Shown here in pieces: positions 17,734 through 28,121 of a DNA stretch of 64,000 nt; positions within the stretch are counted from its first letter, which is position 1; every line of letters begins with the position of its first letter. The stretch is from assembly GCF_021401345.1 (NCBI RefSeq), contig NZ_JACBGE010000004.1, positions 174,572-238,571 on the forward strand, given 5' to 3'. This DNA is from Hydrogenophaga sp. NFH-34 (GTDB lineage Bacteria; Pseudomonadota; Gammaproteobacteria; Burkholderiales; Burkholderiaceae_C). The notes under the pieces are model-generated. The model did not search any database. It was not told where the DNA came from and saw only the letters and a list, made by a program, of their open reading frames with translations. The position numbers and the translations under genes are program-made.

Positions 17734-17858
17734 CAAGCCAGAAATCCGGCCCTTCTGAGCAGCGAAAATTAGGGTTTTCCCTTAGATCACCCGCCCCGGG
17801 CCCGCACCGGCCTGCCGGACGGGGTCTGAGCCGCCCTGCCCACGATCCGGAGACCCGC

Positions 17859-19397
17859 TTGAAGCATTCCCTTTCCCGCATCCAGCACCCAGGCCTGCAA
17901 GCCAAACTCATGTCGGCCGACGAGGCGGCGGCCCTGATCCGCCATGGCGACAACGTCGGCATGAGCGGCTTCACCGGCGCCGGCTATCCCAAGGTGGTGC
18001 CGGCCGCGCTGGCGCGCCACATCGAACGGCAGAACGCCGCCGGCGGCGACCCGTTCCGCATCGGCGTCTGGACCGGTGCCTCGACCGCGCCCGAGCTGGA
18101 CGGCGCGCTGGCCAAGGTGGGCGGCATCGAGATGCGCCTGCCCTACCAGTCCGACCCGACCTGCCGCCAGCGCATCAACGCCGGCGAGATGGAATACATC
18201 GACATCCACCTTTCGCACGTGGCGCAGTTCGTCTGGTTCGGCTTCCTGGGCAAGCTCAACGTGGCGGTGGTGGAAGTGGCCGGCATCCTGCCGGACGGCC
18301 GCCTCGTGCCCACCTCGTCGATCGGCAACAACAAGACCTGGCTGGACCAGGCCGACCGCGTGATCCTGGAGGTCAACCACTGGCATCCGACCGCGCTGGA
18401 GGGCATGCACGACGTCTATTACGGCACCGCACTGCCGCCGCACCGCAAGCCCATTCCGCTGCTGCACCCCGGCGACCGCATCGGCGAAGCCTATCTGCAC
18501 GTGGACCCGTCCAAGGTGGTCGCGGTGGTGGAAACCAACGCTTCCGACCGCGTCACGCCGTTCTCGCCGCCCGACGCCGTGTCGCAGCGCATCGCCGAGC
18601 ACATCATTCACTTCCTGGGCCACGAGGTGAAGCAGGGCCGCCTGCCCCCTGAACTGCTGCCCCTGCAGTCGGGCGTGGGCAACACCGCCAACGCGGTGAT
18701 GGCCGGGCTCAACAACGGCCCCTACACCGGCCTGACCGCCTACACCGAGGTGCTGCAGGACGGCATGCTGGAGATGCTCAAGTCCGGCAAGATGGCCATG
18801 GCCTCGGCCACGGCGCTCTCACTCAGCCCGGACGGCATCAAGGAATTCATGGACAACCTGGATTTCTACCGCCAGCGCATCGTGCTGCGCCCGCAGGAGA
18901 TCAGCAACCACCCCGAGGTGATCCGCCGGCTGGGCATCATCGCCATGAACGGCATGATCGAGGCCGACATCTACGGCCACGTGAATTCCACCCACCTGAT
19001 GGGCACGCGCATCATGAACGGCATCGGCGGCTCGGGCGACTTCGCACGCAACGCCTACCTCTCCATCTTCATGACCGGCTCGGTGGCCAAGGGCGGCAAG
19101 ATCTCCTGCATCGTGCCCATGGCCAGCCACGTGGACCACACCGAACACGACGTGCAGGTCATCGTCACCGAACAGGGTCTGGCCGACCTGCGCGGCCTGG
19201 CACCCCGCCAGCGCGCCCGCCTGATCATCGAGCGCTGCGCCCACCCGGACTACCGCGACGCGCTCACCGACTACCTCGAACGCGCCGAAGCCGTGGCCCG
19301 CAGCGGTTTCGGCGGGCTGCACACGCCCCACGTGCTGCCCGAAGCGCTGGCCTGGCACGAGCGCTACGAGCGCGCGGGCGACATGCGCGCCGGCTGA
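17859..19397 (+). CDS. Acetyl-CoA hydrolase/transferase family protein (class I CoA-transferase)
   Basis: 512-residue cytoplasmic enzyme. I use TTG 17859 because GGAGA lies 7 bases upstream and homologues begin near LKHSLSRIQHPGL; no ATG fits. Family features are VGMSGFTGAGYPKVVP (residues about 30-45), VVETNASDRVTPFSPPD with a candidate catalytic Glu, GNTANAVMAGLNNGPYTGL and GGKISCIVPMASHVDHTEHD. Members exchange CoA between succinyl-, acetyl- or propionyl-CoA and free acids, or hydrolyse acetyl-CoA. Length and motifs fit a succinyl-CoA:acetate (or propionate) transferase best. It is transcribed alone; a dyad, AGGGTTTTCCCT, occurs at 17771-17782. Confidence 0.85.
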   Translation: MKHSLSRIQHPGLQAKLMSADEAAALIRHGDNVGMSGFTGAGYPKVVPAALARHIERQNAAGGDPFRIGVWTGASTAPELDGALAKVGGIEMRLPYQSDPTCRQRINAGEMEYIDIHLSHVAQFVWFGFLGKLNVAVVEVAGILPDGRLVPTSSIGNNKTWLDQADRVILEVNHWHPTALEGMHDVYYGTALPPHRKPIPLLHPGDRIGEAYLHVDPSKVVAVVETNASDRVTPFSPPDAVSQRIAEHIIHFLGHEVKQGRLPPELLPLQSGVGNTANAVMAGLNNGPYTGLTAYTEVLQDGMLEMLKSGKMAMASATALSLSPDGIKEFMDNLDFYRQRIVLRPQEISNHPEVIRRLGIIAMNGMIEADIYGHVNSTHLMGTRIMNGIGGSGDFARNAYLSIFMTGSVAKGGKISCIVPMASHVDHTEHDVQVIVTEQGLADLRGLAPRQRARLIIERCAHPDYRDALTDYLERAEAVARSGFGGLHTPHVLPEALAWHERYERAGDMRAG

Positions 19398-19446
19398 CCC
19401 CCTTCACCGCGGCGCCGGGATCAACGCGCTGGCCGCCGCAGAAGGC

Positions 19447-19477
19447 CCGTTCGGGAAATTTCGGTTTTCCCGAACGG
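19447..19477 (+). terminator. Strong hairpin between the CoA-transferase and mrp genes
   Basis: A perfect 12-base-pair stem (CCGTTCGGGAAA with TTTCCCGAACGG) and a 7-base loop start 50 bases after the CoA-transferase stop and end 46 bases before mrpA. It is followed by TTCTTCC rather than a long T-run. It probably ends the upstream transcript, but it could also be a leader structure of the mrp operon. Confidence 0.55.
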
Positions 19478-19522
19478 TTCTTCCCGTCCAGATGGCTGGA
19501 AACGTCCTCTAAACTCAGCCAC

Positions 19523-22432
19523 ATGTCCCTGTTCCTGTTGCTCCTGCTGCCTTTTGTCGGCAGCGCGGTCGCCGCGCTGCTGCCCACAAACGCCCGCAAC
19601 CTGGAGTCGCTGTGGTCGGGAGCCGTGGCATTGGGAGTGGCATTGCCACTGGCGCTGCTGTATCCCGAGGTGTCGGCCGCTGGCGTGATCAGTGAGCGCC
19701 TGACCTGGCTGCCCAGCCTGGGCCTGGACCTGGTCGTGCGCATCGACGGCTTTGCCTGGATGTTCGCCATGCTGGTCAGCGGCATGGGCCTGCTGGTGAT
19801 CATCTACGCGCGCTACTACCTGTCGCCCGAAGACCCGGCCGCGCGTTTCTATTCGCTGCTGCTCGGGTTCATGGGCGCCATGCTCGGCGTGGTGCTCTCG
19901 GGCAACCTGGTGCAGTTGGTGGTGTTCTGGGAACTCACCAGCGTCTTCTCGTTCCTGCTCATCGGTTACTGGACCCACCGCAAGGAAGCCCGGCGCGGTG
20001 CGCGCATGGCCTTCACCGTCACCGCCACCGGCGGCCTGTGCCTGCTGGCCGGCGTGCTGCTGCTGGGCCACATCGTCGGCAGCCTGGAGCTCGACCAGGT
20101 GCTGGCCGCCGGCGCGCAGATCCGCGCCCATGCGCTGTACCCGGTGGCGCTGGCGCTGATCCTGCTGGGTGCGCTGACCAAGAGTGCGCAGTTCCCCTTC
20201 CATTTCTGGCTGCCGCACGCCATGGCAGCGCCCACGCCCGTGTCGGCCTACCTGCACTCGGCCACCATGGTCAAGGCCGGTGTGTTTCTGCTGGCGCGCC
20301 TGTGGCCCGCGCTGGCCGGCTCCGACATGTGGTTCTGGATCGTCGGCGGCGCCGGCCTGACCACCCTGCTGCTCGGCGCCTACGCGGCCATGTTCCAGAA
20401 CGACCTCAAGGGCCTGCTGGCGTATTCGACCATCAGCCACCTGGGTCTGATCACCCTGCTGCTGGGCATGAACAGCCCGCTGGCCGCGGTGGCCGCCGTC
20501 TTCCACATGATGAATCACGCGACCTTCAAGGCCTCGCTGTTCATGTCGGTGGGCATCATCGACCACGAAACCGGCACGCGCGACATGCGCCGGCTCGACG
20601 GCCTGTTCAAGTCGATGCCGATCACCGGCACGCTGGCCATCGTGGCCTGCGCGGCGATGGCCGGCGTGCCGCTGCTCAACGGCTTCCTCTCCAAGGAAAT
20701 GTTCTTCGCCGAGACCGTGTTCGTGCACGCCAGTCCGGCCATCGAATACGGCCTGCCGGCCCTGGCCACGCTGGCCGGCATCTTCGCCGTGGTCTATTCG
20801 CTGCGATTCGGGCACGACGTGTTCTTCGGCGCGCCGCCCGACTGCCCCCGCGTGCCGCACGAGCCCACGCACTGGATGCGCGTGCCGGTCGAACTGCTGG
20901 TGCTGGCCTGCATCGTGGTCGGCACCTTGCCGGCCTGGTCCATCGGCCCGCTGCTGGCCACGGCCGCGCAGCCGGTGGTGGGCGGCCCGCTGCCCGAATA
21001 CAGCCTGGCGGTCTGGCACGGCTTCAACACCCCGCTGGTGATGAGCCTGGTGGCCACGGCCGGTGGCCTGGTGGCCTACTTGCTCTTTGCCAAGCGCTTC
21101 AAGTCCCGGCGTGCCCGCTGGGCGCCCGGCCTGCGCTGGTTCAACGGCAAACACCTGTTCGAGATCACGCTGGCACTGATCACCGACGGCGCCCGCCGCC
21201 TGCTGCGCCGCACGGGCACCCGCCGGCTGCAGCCACAACTCGCGGCCATGGTGGTCATCGCGCTGCTCGCCGGGGTCGGCTCGGCCCTGATCGTGCCCCT
21301 CACCTGGGGCGACCGCGCCCGGGTGCCGGCGACGCCGGAGTTCGTGGCGCTGTGGGTGATCGCCGGGGCCTGTGCCATCGGCGCGGCCGTGCAGGCCAAG
21401 TTCCACCGGCTCGCGGCCCTGATCATGCTCAGCGTGGTCGGGCTGGCGCTGTGCATCACCTTCGCCTGGTTCTCCGCGCCCGACCTGGCCCTCACCCAGC
21501 TCTCGGTCGAGGTCGTGACCATGGTGCTGTTCCTGCTGGGCCTGCGCTGGATGCCCAAGCGCATCGAGCGGGACGAGCTGCCGTTCACCTCCCTCATCTG
21601 GTGGCGCCGCCGGCGCGACCTGCTGATCGCGGTGCTGGTCGGCATGGGCCTGGCCGCGCTGTCCTACGCGCTGCTCACGCGCACCGCCCCGCTGTCGATC
21701 TCGCCCTACTTCATCGAAAACGCGCTGCCGCTCGGTGGCGGCACCAACATCGTCAACGTGATGCTGGTCGACTTCCGGGCCTTCGACACGCTGGGCGAGA
21801 TCACCGTGCTGGGCATTGTGGGCATCACGGTCTACGCCCTGCTGCGACGCTTCCGCCCGCCCGTCGAGGTCATCGACCAGCCGGCCCAGCAGCGGGCCGC
21901 CCCCGAAAACACCGAAAGCGATCTGCTGACCCGCACCGAGGGCGAGGGTGACACCCCTCAGCGCTACCTCGAAGTGCCCGCAGTGCTGGTGCGCCTGCTG
22001 CTGCCGGTGGCCGGCGTGTTTGCCTTCCACCTGTTCATGCGCGGCCACAACGAGCCGGGCGGCGGCTTTGTCGCCGGCCTGGTGGTGGCCATCGCCTTCA
22101 TCGCCCAGTACATGGTCAGCGGCACGCGCTGGGTGGAAGAACGCATGCGCCTGCTGCCGCCCCGCTGGATCGCCTTCGGCTTGCTGCTCGCGCTGGCCAC
22201 CGGCCTGGGCCCGCTGTTCCTGGGCTACCCGTTCCTGACCACGCACACCGCGCACGCGCACTGGCCGCTGGTGGGCGACGTGCACCTGCCCAGCGCGTTC
22301 TTCTTCGACTTGGGCGTGTTCGCCGTGGTGGTGGGCTCGACCCTGCTGCTGCTCACCGCCATTGCCCACCAGTCGCTGCGTGCGCGCCGCCGCCAGGCCG
22401 TCGCAGCCGGTGACACCGAGGAGACCCTCTGA
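19523..22432 (+). CDS. mrpA: Mrp Na+/H+ antiporter subunit A fused to subunit B
   Basis: 969-residue membrane protein related to complex I NuoL. Residues about 1-500 contain the proton-pumping fold with the conserved Glu in LVVFWELTSVFSFLLIGYW and Lys-bearing helix in LGALTKSAQFPFHFWLPHAM. The region about 640-790 is the MrpA C-terminal extension, and about 805-955 matches MrpB (HLFMRGHNEPGGGFVAGLV, LGVFAVVVGST). A/B fusion is known in proteobacterial pha/mrp operons. The complex exports Na+ (or K+) for protons and supports pH and salt tolerance. Its stop shares one base with the mrpC start. Confidence 0.95.
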   Translation: MSLFLLLLLPFVGSAVAALLPTNARNLESLWSGAVALGVALPLALLYPEVSAAGVISERLTWLPSLGLDLVVRIDGFAWMFAMLVSGMGLLVIIYARYYLSPEDPAARFYSLLLGFMGAMLGVVLSGNLVQLVVFWELTSVFSFLLIGYWTHRKEARRGARMAFTVTATGGLCLLAGVLLLGHIVGSLELDQVLAAGAQIRAHALYPVALALILLGALTKSAQFPFHFWLPHAMAAPTPVSAYLHSATMVKAGVFLLARLWPALAGSDMWFWIVGGAGLTTLLLGAYAAMFQNDLKGLLAYSTISHLGLITLLLGMNSPLAAVAAVFHMMNHATFKASLFMSVGIIDHETGTRDMRRLDGLFKSMPITGTLAIVACAAMAGVPLLNGFLSKEMFFAETVFVHASPAIEYGLPALATLAGIFAVVYSLRFGHDVFFGAPPDCPRVPHEPTHWMRVPVELLVLACIVVGTLPAWSIGPLLATAAQPVVGGPLPEYSLAVWHGFNTPLVMSLVATAGGLVAYLLFAKRFKSRRARWAPGLRWFNGKHLFEITLALITDGARRLLRRTGTRRLQPQLAAMVVIALLAGVGSALIVPLTWGDRARVPATPEFVALWVIAGACAIGAAVQAKFHRLAALIMLSVVGLALCITFAWFSAPDLALTQLSVEVVTMVLFLLGLRWMPKRIERDELPFTSLIWWRRRRDLLIAVLVGMGLAALSYALLTRTAPLSISPYFIENALPLGGGTNIVNVMLVDFRAFDTLGEITVLGIVGITVYALLRRFRPPVEVIDQPAQQRAAPENTESDLLTRTEGEGDTPQRYLEVPAVLVRLLLPVAGVFAFHLFMRGHNEPGGGFVAGLVVAIAFIAQYMVSGTRWVEERMRLLPPRWIAFGLLLALATGLGPLFLGYPFLTTHTAHAHWPLVGDVHLPSAFFFDLGVFAVVVGSTLLLLTAIAHQSLRARRRQAVAAGDTEETL

Positions 22433-22776
22433 TGGAACTGATCGTCTCCCTCGCCATCGGCGTCATGGCCGGCGCCGGCATCTGGCTGGTGCTGCGGCCG
22501 CGGACCTTCCAGGTGCTGATCGGGCTGTCGCTGCTGTCCTACGCCGTCAACCTGTTCATCTTCAGCGTCGGCAGCCTGTCGATCGATGAAGAGCCCATCG
22601 TGCGCGCGGGCCAGGTGGCCAACCTGACCAACTACACCGACCCGTTGCCGCAGTCGCTGGTGCTCACGGCCATCGTGATCGGTTTCGCCACCACCGCCCT
22701 GTTCCTGGTCGTGCTGCTGGCCCTGCGGGGCCTGTCCGGCGGCGACCACGTGGACGGCCAGGAGGAGCGCCGCTGA
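22432..22776 (+). CDS. mrpC: Mrp antiporter subunit C
   Basis: 114-residue subunit homologous to NuoK. It has three predicted transmembrane helices and the typical IGVMAGAGIWLVLRPRTFQV start and LIGLSLLSYAVNLFIF middle. TGATG overlaps at both ends join it to mrpA and mrpD, so the operon is read with strict coupling. Confidence 0.95.
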   Translation: MELIVSLAIGVMAGAGIWLVLRPRTFQVLIGLSLLSYAVNLFIFSVGSLSIDEEPIVRAGQVANLTNYTDPLPQSLVLTAIVIGFATTALFLVVLLALRGLSGGDHVDGQEERR

Positions 22777-24422
22777 TGAACCTGACCCACCACCTCATCG
22801 TCGCCCCTGTGCTGCTGCCGCTGGCCACGGCAGCCCTGATGCTCATGTTCGGCGAAGGCCGGCGCGGGCTCAAGGCCGTGGTCAACACCCTGTCCACGAC
22901 CACCGGCCTGTGCATCGCCATCGCGCTGCTGCTGCGCGTGCAGGCTGGCGGCCCCGAGGCCTTCGGCATCTACCTGCCCGGCAACTGGCCTGTGCCCTAC
23001 GGCATCGTGCTGGTGGCCGACCGGCTCTCGGCCCTGATGGCCGTGCTGGCCGGTGCGGTCGGGCTGGCCGGGCTGCTCTATGCGCTGGCCCGCTGGCAGC
23101 ACGCCGGCGTGTACTTCCATGTGCTGTTCCAGCTGCAGCTCATGGGCCTGTACGGCGCCTTCCTGACCGCCGACCTGTTCAACCTGTTCGTGTTCTTCGA
23201 AGTGCTGCTGGCCGCCAGCTACGGCCTGCTGCTGCACGGCGGGGGCGCAGCCCGTGTCAAGACCGGTCTGCACTACATCGCCATCAACCTGATGGCCTCG
23301 CTGCTGTTCCTCATCGGGGTGGCCGTGCTCTACGGCGTGACCGGCACGCTGAACATGGCCGACATGGCGCAGAAACTCAGCCTGGTGCCGGCCAGCGACC
23401 GCGGCCTGCTGCACGCCGGGGCGGCCATCCTGGCCATCGCCTTCCTGGCCAAGGCGGCGCTGTGGCCGCTGAATTTCTGGCTGCCGCCGGCCTATGCCGC
23501 CGCCAGCACACCGGCGGCGGCCGTGTTCGCGATCCTGACCAAGGTGGGCTTCTACGCCATCCTGCGCCTGTGGACGCTGTGCTTCCCCGAAAGCGCCGGC
23601 GACTCGGCCGGCTTCGGCGGCGAAGCGCTGATCTGGGGCGGCCTGGCCACGCTGACCTTCGGTGCCGTGGGCATGCTGGCGTCGCAGCAACTGGCGCGCC
23701 TGGCCGGCTACAGCGTGATCGCCTCTTCGGGCACGCTGATCGCCGCCATCGGCTTCGACACCCCGCTGCTCAGTGGCGGTGCCCTGTTCTACCTGGCCAG
23801 CTCCACGCTGGCGGGCTGTGCTTTGTTCCTGCTGGTCGAACTGCTTGAACGCGCCCGCGAGGTCGAGGCCGACCCGCCGGAAATGGACGACGGCAACTAC
23901 GCCCTGCCCGCCTTCTTCGACGCCGAGCCGCCGGCCGGCACCAACCTCGACGACGACGAGGAAGCCCTGATCGGGCGCGCCATTCCCGCCGCGCTGGCCT
24001 TCCTGGGCGTGGCCTTCATCATCTGCACCATGGTGATTGCGGGCCTGCCGCCGCTGTCGGGCTTCGTCGGCAAGCTCGCCATGCTGGGTACGCTGATCGA
24101 CATCGGCACCGCCCCCGCCTGGACCCTGTTCGCCCTGCTGATCGTCGCCGGCCTGTTTGCCGTCACCGCGCTGATGCGCGTGGGCATCCGCCACTTCTGG
24201 ACCACGCAGGACCGCCCGGCGCCGCGCCTGCGGGTGGTCGAGACCCTGCCGATCGCCGGCCTGCTGCTGGCCCTGATTGCCATGGTCTGGCAGGCCGACG
24301 CGGTGCTGCGCTACACCCGCGCCACGGCGGAATCCCTGCACACCCCCACGCAGTACATCGACGCCGTGATGGGCACCTGGCCCGTGCCCAACCCGGTGGC
24401 CGCCTCCGGAGCCGCCCCATGA
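22776..24422 (+). CDS. mrpD: Mrp antiporter subunit D
   Basis: 548-residue subunit related to NuoM/NuoN. FVFFEVLLAASYGLLLHGGG carries the conserved acidic residue of the fifth helix, and FLAKAALWPLNFWLPPAYAA carries the essential Lys region. About 14 helices are predicted. An acidic loop of about 45 residues (near 365-410, rich in Asp and Glu) interrupts the late membrane part and is longer than I expect for the family. Overlaps mrpE by 4 bases. Confidence 0.94.
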   Translation: MNLTHHLIVAPVLLPLATAALMLMFGEGRRGLKAVVNTLSTTTGLCIAIALLLRVQAGGPEAFGIYLPGNWPVPYGIVLVADRLSALMAVLAGAVGLAGLLYALARWQHAGVYFHVLFQLQLMGLYGAFLTADLFNLFVFFEVLLAASYGLLLHGGGAARVKTGLHYIAINLMASLLFLIGVAVLYGVTGTLNMADMAQKLSLVPASDRGLLHAGAAILAIAFLAKAALWPLNFWLPPAYAAASTPAAAVFAILTKVGFYAILRLWTLCFPESAGDSAGFGGEALIWGGLATLTFGAVGMLASQQLARLAGYSVIASSGTLIAAIGFDTPLLSGGALFYLASSTLAGCALFLLVELLERAREVEADPPEMDDGNYALPAFFDAEPPAGTNLDDDEEALIGRAIPAALAFLGVAFIICTMVIAGLPPLSGFVGKLAMLGTLIDIGTAPAWTLFALLIVAGLFAVTALMRVGIRHFWTTQDRPAPRLRVVETLPIAGLLLALIAMVWQADAVLRYTRATAESLHTPTQYIDAVMGTWPVPNPVAASGAAP

Positions 24423-24907
24423 AGCGCCTGATCCCTTCGCCCTGGCTGTCCCTGGGCCTGTTTGCCGGCTGGCTGCTGCTGGTGCGCAGCACCAGCCCGG
24501 GCCAGATCCTGCTGGGCCTGCTGGTGGCCGTGGCCATGCCGCTGCTGATGGGCCCGCTGCGCCCGACACCCGGCCCGCTGCGCCGCTGGGGCGTGCTGAT
24601 CGCGCTGATCCTGCGCGTCGGCCGCGACGTGGTGCGCTCGGCCATCGACGTCGCCGCGGGCGTGGTGCGTGCCCGCCGGCAACCGCCGCGCGGCCACTTC
24701 GTCACGGTGCCGCTGGAGCTGCGCGACGTGCACGCGCTGGCCGCCCTGGCCATGATTTCGGCCGTGATCCCCGGCACCGTGTGGTCGGAGCTGTCCGCCG
24801 ACCGCAGCGCCCTGCTGATCCACGTGTTCGATCTGGCCGACGAGGCCCGGTTCATCGCGCACTTCAAGGCCGACTACGAGCACCCGCTCAAGGAGATCTT
24901 CGAATGA
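24419..24907 (+). CDS. mrpE: Mrp antiporter subunit E
   Basis: 162-residue subunit with two N-terminal transmembrane helices followed by a cytoplasmic domain (about 60-162). The conserved MISAVIPGTVWSELSADRSA stretch is diagnostic for MrpE/PhaE. It overlaps mrpD and mrpF by 4 bases each. Confidence 0.93.
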   Translation: MKRLIPSPWLSLGLFAGWLLLVRSTSPGQILLGLLVAVAMPLLMGPLRPTPGPLRRWGVLIALILRVGRDVVRSAIDVAAGVVRARRQPPRGHFVTVPLELRDVHALAALAMISAVIPGTVWSELSADRSALLIHVFDLADEARFIAHFKADYEHPLKEIFE

Positions 24908-25182
24908 GCCCCCTGCTCTCCTGGGCCGTCACGGCCACCTTGCTGCTCTATGTGCTGTCCATGGGCATCGGGCTGCTGCGCATGCTGCGCGGCCCGAGCG
25001 CGCAGGACCGCGTGCTGGCGCTCGACTTCCTCTACGTGGTGGGCATGCTCATCATGCTGGTGCTCGCCATCCGCTACGACAGCGCCATGTACTTCGAAGG
25101 CGCGCTGCTGATGGTGCTGTTCGGCTTCGTCGGCTCGGTGGCGCTGGCCAAATTCCTGCTGCGCGGGGAGGTGATCGAATGA
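24904..25182 (+). CDS. mrpF: Mrp antiporter subunit F
   Basis: 92-residue subunit with three transmembrane helices. The first loop has the family motif [20 protein letters not shown] 24904 overlaps the mrpE stop as ATGA, which decides the start over a longer upstream frame inside mrpE. It ends in an ATGA overlap with mrpG. Confidence 0.93.
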   Translation: MSPLLSWAVTATLLLYVLSMGIGLLRMLRGPSAQDRVLALDFLYVVGMLIMLVLAIRYDSAMYFEGALLMVLFGFVGSVALAKFLLRGEVIE

Positions 25183-25535
25183 GCCTGCCGCCGATCCCCG
25201 AAATCATCGTCGCGCTGCTGCTGCTGTGCAGCGGCATCGTGGTCCTGATCGCCGCGCTGGGCCTGTGGCGCCTGCCCGACTTCTTCTCGCGCATGCACGC
25301 GCCGGCGCTGGCCTCCACACTGGCCGCCTGGCTGGTCACCTTTGGCTCCATCCTGCACTTCAGCACGCGCGGTGCCGGGCTCGCGCTGCACGTGTGGCTG
25401 ATCATCATCGTGCTGTCGATCACGGCCCCCGTCACCACCATCGTGCTGGCCCGCGCCGCCCTGTTCCGCCGCCGGCGTGCCGGGGACGATCTGCCGCCGC
25501 CGCTGTCGACCACGGCCGAGCCCCCCGCGCGCTGA
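25179..25535 (+). CDS. mrpG: Mrp antiporter subunit G
   Basis: 118-residue last subunit of the complex, with three transmembrane helices and the conserved [20 protein letters not shown] loop after the first. The C-terminal 25 residues are Arg- and Pro-rich and probably cytoplasmic. It closes a six-gene operon A/B-C-D-E-F-G in canonical order. Confidence 0.93.
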   Translation: MSLPPIPEIIVALLLLCSGIVVLIAALGLWRLPDFFSRMHAPALASTLAAWLVTFGSILHFSTRGAGLALHVWLIIIVLSITAPVTTIVLARAALFRRRRAGDDLPPPLSTTAEPPAR

Positions 25536-25563
25536 CGCCCCCGGGCCGCGCATCAACCCTGCG

Positions 25564-25583
25564 GTCTGTACGCATAAACAGTA
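25564..25583 (+). promoter_or_regulatory. LexA-like dyad upstream of the ABC exporter
   Basis: CTGT-ACGCATAA-ACAG with a good right half (ACAGTA) and a poorer left flank, ending 18 bases before the ATPase start. Only the core positions match, and such cores arise by chance about once in this much sequence. Listed as a weak candidate. Confidence 0.3.
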
Positions 25584-25601
25584 TTCGGTGAGAATGCGAG
25601 G

Positions 25602-26570
<969 letters not shown>

Positions 26571-26571
26571 A

Positions 26572-27339
26572 ATGCGCCTGAACCTGCACGGCGTTCGCGC
26601 CATCTACCGTTTCGAGATGAACCGCGCGTTCCGCACCTGGATGCAGAGCCTGATCGCGCCGGTGCTCACCACCTCGCTGTACTTCATCGTCTTTGGCTCG
26701 GCCATCGGCTCGCGCATGGGCGACATCGGTGGCGTGGACTACGGTGCCTACATCATCCCCGGCCTGCTCATGCTCTCGCTGCTGAGTGAAAGCATCTCCA
26801 ACGCCTCGTTCGGCATCTACATGCCCAAGTGGTCGGGCACCATCTACGAACTGCTGTCAGCGCCGGTCGGCTGGGTCGAGGTGCTGCTGGGCTACGTGGG
26901 CGCGGCAGCCAGCAAGAGCCTGCTGCTGGGCACGCTGATCCTGCTGACGGCACGCTGCTTCGTGCCCTATTCCATCGCCCACCCGGTGTGGATGGTGGGC
27001 TTCCTGCTGCTGACCGTGGTGTCGTTCTGCCTGTTCGGTTTCATCATCGGCCTGTGGGCCGACAGCTTTCAGAAGCTGCAGGTGATTCCGCTGCTGGTCA
27101 TCACGCCGCTGACCTTCCTGGGCGGCGCGTTCTACAGCATCAACATGCTGCCCGAACCCTGGCAGACCGTGTCGCTGTTCAACCCGGTGGTCTACCTCAT
27201 CAGCGGCCTGCGCTGGGCCTTCTACGGGCAGGCCGACGTGCACATCGCCGTCAGCACGGGCATGACGCTGGTGTTCATGTTCGCCTGCCTGGGCGTCGTG
27301 TGGTGGGTGTTCAAGACCGGCAAACGCATCCGGCAGTGA
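26572..27339 (+). CDS. ABC-2 type permease, YadH-like
   Basis: 255-residue inner-membrane protein with six predicted helices and the ABC-2 fold. Marks are [21 protein letters not shown] at the start, the periplasmic [20 protein letters not shown] loop and [19 protein letters not shown] before the last helices. It forms a half-transporter pair with the upstream ATPase and should dimerise. It converges with the ssb-like operon, only 3 bases away. Confidence 0.9.
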   Translation: MRLNLHGVRAIYRFEMNRAFRTWMQSLIAPVLTTSLYFIVFGSAIGSRMGDIGGVDYGAYIIPGLLMLSLLSESISNASFGIYMPKWSGTIYELLSAPVGWVEVLLGYVGAAASKSLLLGTLILLTARCFVPYSIAHPVWMVGFLLLTVVSFCLFGFIIGLWADSFQKLQVIPLLVITPLTFLGGAFYSINMLPEPWQTVSLFNPVVYLISGLRWAFYGQADVHIAVSTGMTLVFMFACLGVVWWVFKTGKRIRQ

Positions 27340-27342
27340 ACC

Positions 27343-27645
27343 TCAGCCGCCGTCGCCCGCGCTCAGCACCCGCGCGGCCACCATGTCCAGGCTGGGGCGC
27401 GCGACACCCTGCTTGTCGACCCAGACCTTGGGCGTGAGCCCGCCGGCCAGCGACAGCGCGTCGCCATCGGCCAGCGCCAGCAGCGCCGCCGCGGGCGCCT
27501 CGTCGAAGGCGATCACGTTGACGATGTACTCATCGTCCACCCGGTTGCGCGCCAGCACGCGCGCCACCACATAGCCTCGCCCCGCCTTGTCCACGCGGCG
27601 CGAGGCCTCGCCCATCAGGCGGCCGGCCACCAGTCCGTCGATCAT
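27343..27645 (-). CDS. Small single-stranded-DNA-binding-like (OB-fold) protein
   Basis: 100-residue protein that resembles the short Ssb-like proteins of Burkholderiales. IDGLVAGRLMGEASRRVDKAG and GYVVARVLA look like the first OB-fold strands, and VNVIAFDEAPAAALLAL and LSLAGGLTPKVWVDKQGVAR follow. It lacks the acidic tail used by housekeeping SSB to recruit partners. Its ATG overlaps the upstream stop by 4 bases. It could serve phage-, plasmid- or repair-related functions; no direct evidence here. Confidence 0.7.
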   Translation of the reverse strand: MIDGLVAGRLMGEASRRVDKAGRGYVVARVLARNRVDDEYIVNVIAFDEAPAAALLALADGDALSLAGGLTPKVWVDKQGVARPSLDMVAARVLSAGDGG

Positions 27646-28121
27646 CGGGCAGGCCTTTCAAACCCCGAAGCCACCCAGGCCTCGGCGCTGGCGGTGTTCA
27701 GCTTGAACGTGGGCGGCACCGGCACCCGGGCCAGCTCTTCGCCGTACTCGTCGGTGGCTCGCAGCGTGGCCGTCGCGCCTTCTTCGTCGGGCACGATGGC
27801 CAGCGCCACGCGCACGCGGCGGTCGTCCACCACCAGGTTCACGCTCTTGTTCAGTTCGGCGTGGCGCTGCTGCTCGGTGCGGCGGATCACCTCGCTCGCG
27901 GTTTTCACCAGCGTGTTGAAGGCGTTCACGTCCAGCGGCTTGGGGTTCTTCTTGTCGCGCCCCATGGTCCAGGGGCCGACCAGCGCGGGCTCGGGCTCGC
28001 CATCGAGGTACATGGCCACCGCCCAGCCATCGTCGTCTTCGTTCTTGATCACGCGCGCCGTCCAGCGCTCGTCGCTCCACACGCGGTCTTCGTGGATGGG
28101 GTCCTGGGTATCCTGGGTCAT
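27642..28121 (-). CDS. Conserved hypothetical protein
   Basis: 159 residues, no signal peptide or membrane segment. The N-terminus is acidic (DPIHEDRVWSDERWTARVI), the middle reads GWAVAMYLDGEPEPALVGPW, and the C-terminus has a mixed beta pattern. I do not recognise the family. It overlaps the epimerase-like gene upstream and the ssb-like gene downstream by 4 bases each, so the three form one operon. The link to an ssb-like protein suggests nucleic-acid work, but that is weak. Confidence 0.7.
   Translation of the reverse strand: MTQDTQDPIHEDRVWSDERWTARVIKNEDDDGWAVAMYLDGEPEPALVGPWTMGRDKKNPKPLDVNAFNTLVKTASEVIRRTEQQRHAELNKSVNLVVDDRRVRVALAIVPDEEGATATLRATDEYGEELARVPVPPTFKLNTASAEAWVASGFERPAR

Noticed and set aside
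19421..22369. Very long minus-strand open frame opposite mrpA
   Set aside because: His/Gln/Arg-rich composition with no family pattern; a shadow caused by high GC at third positions of the real mrpA gene.
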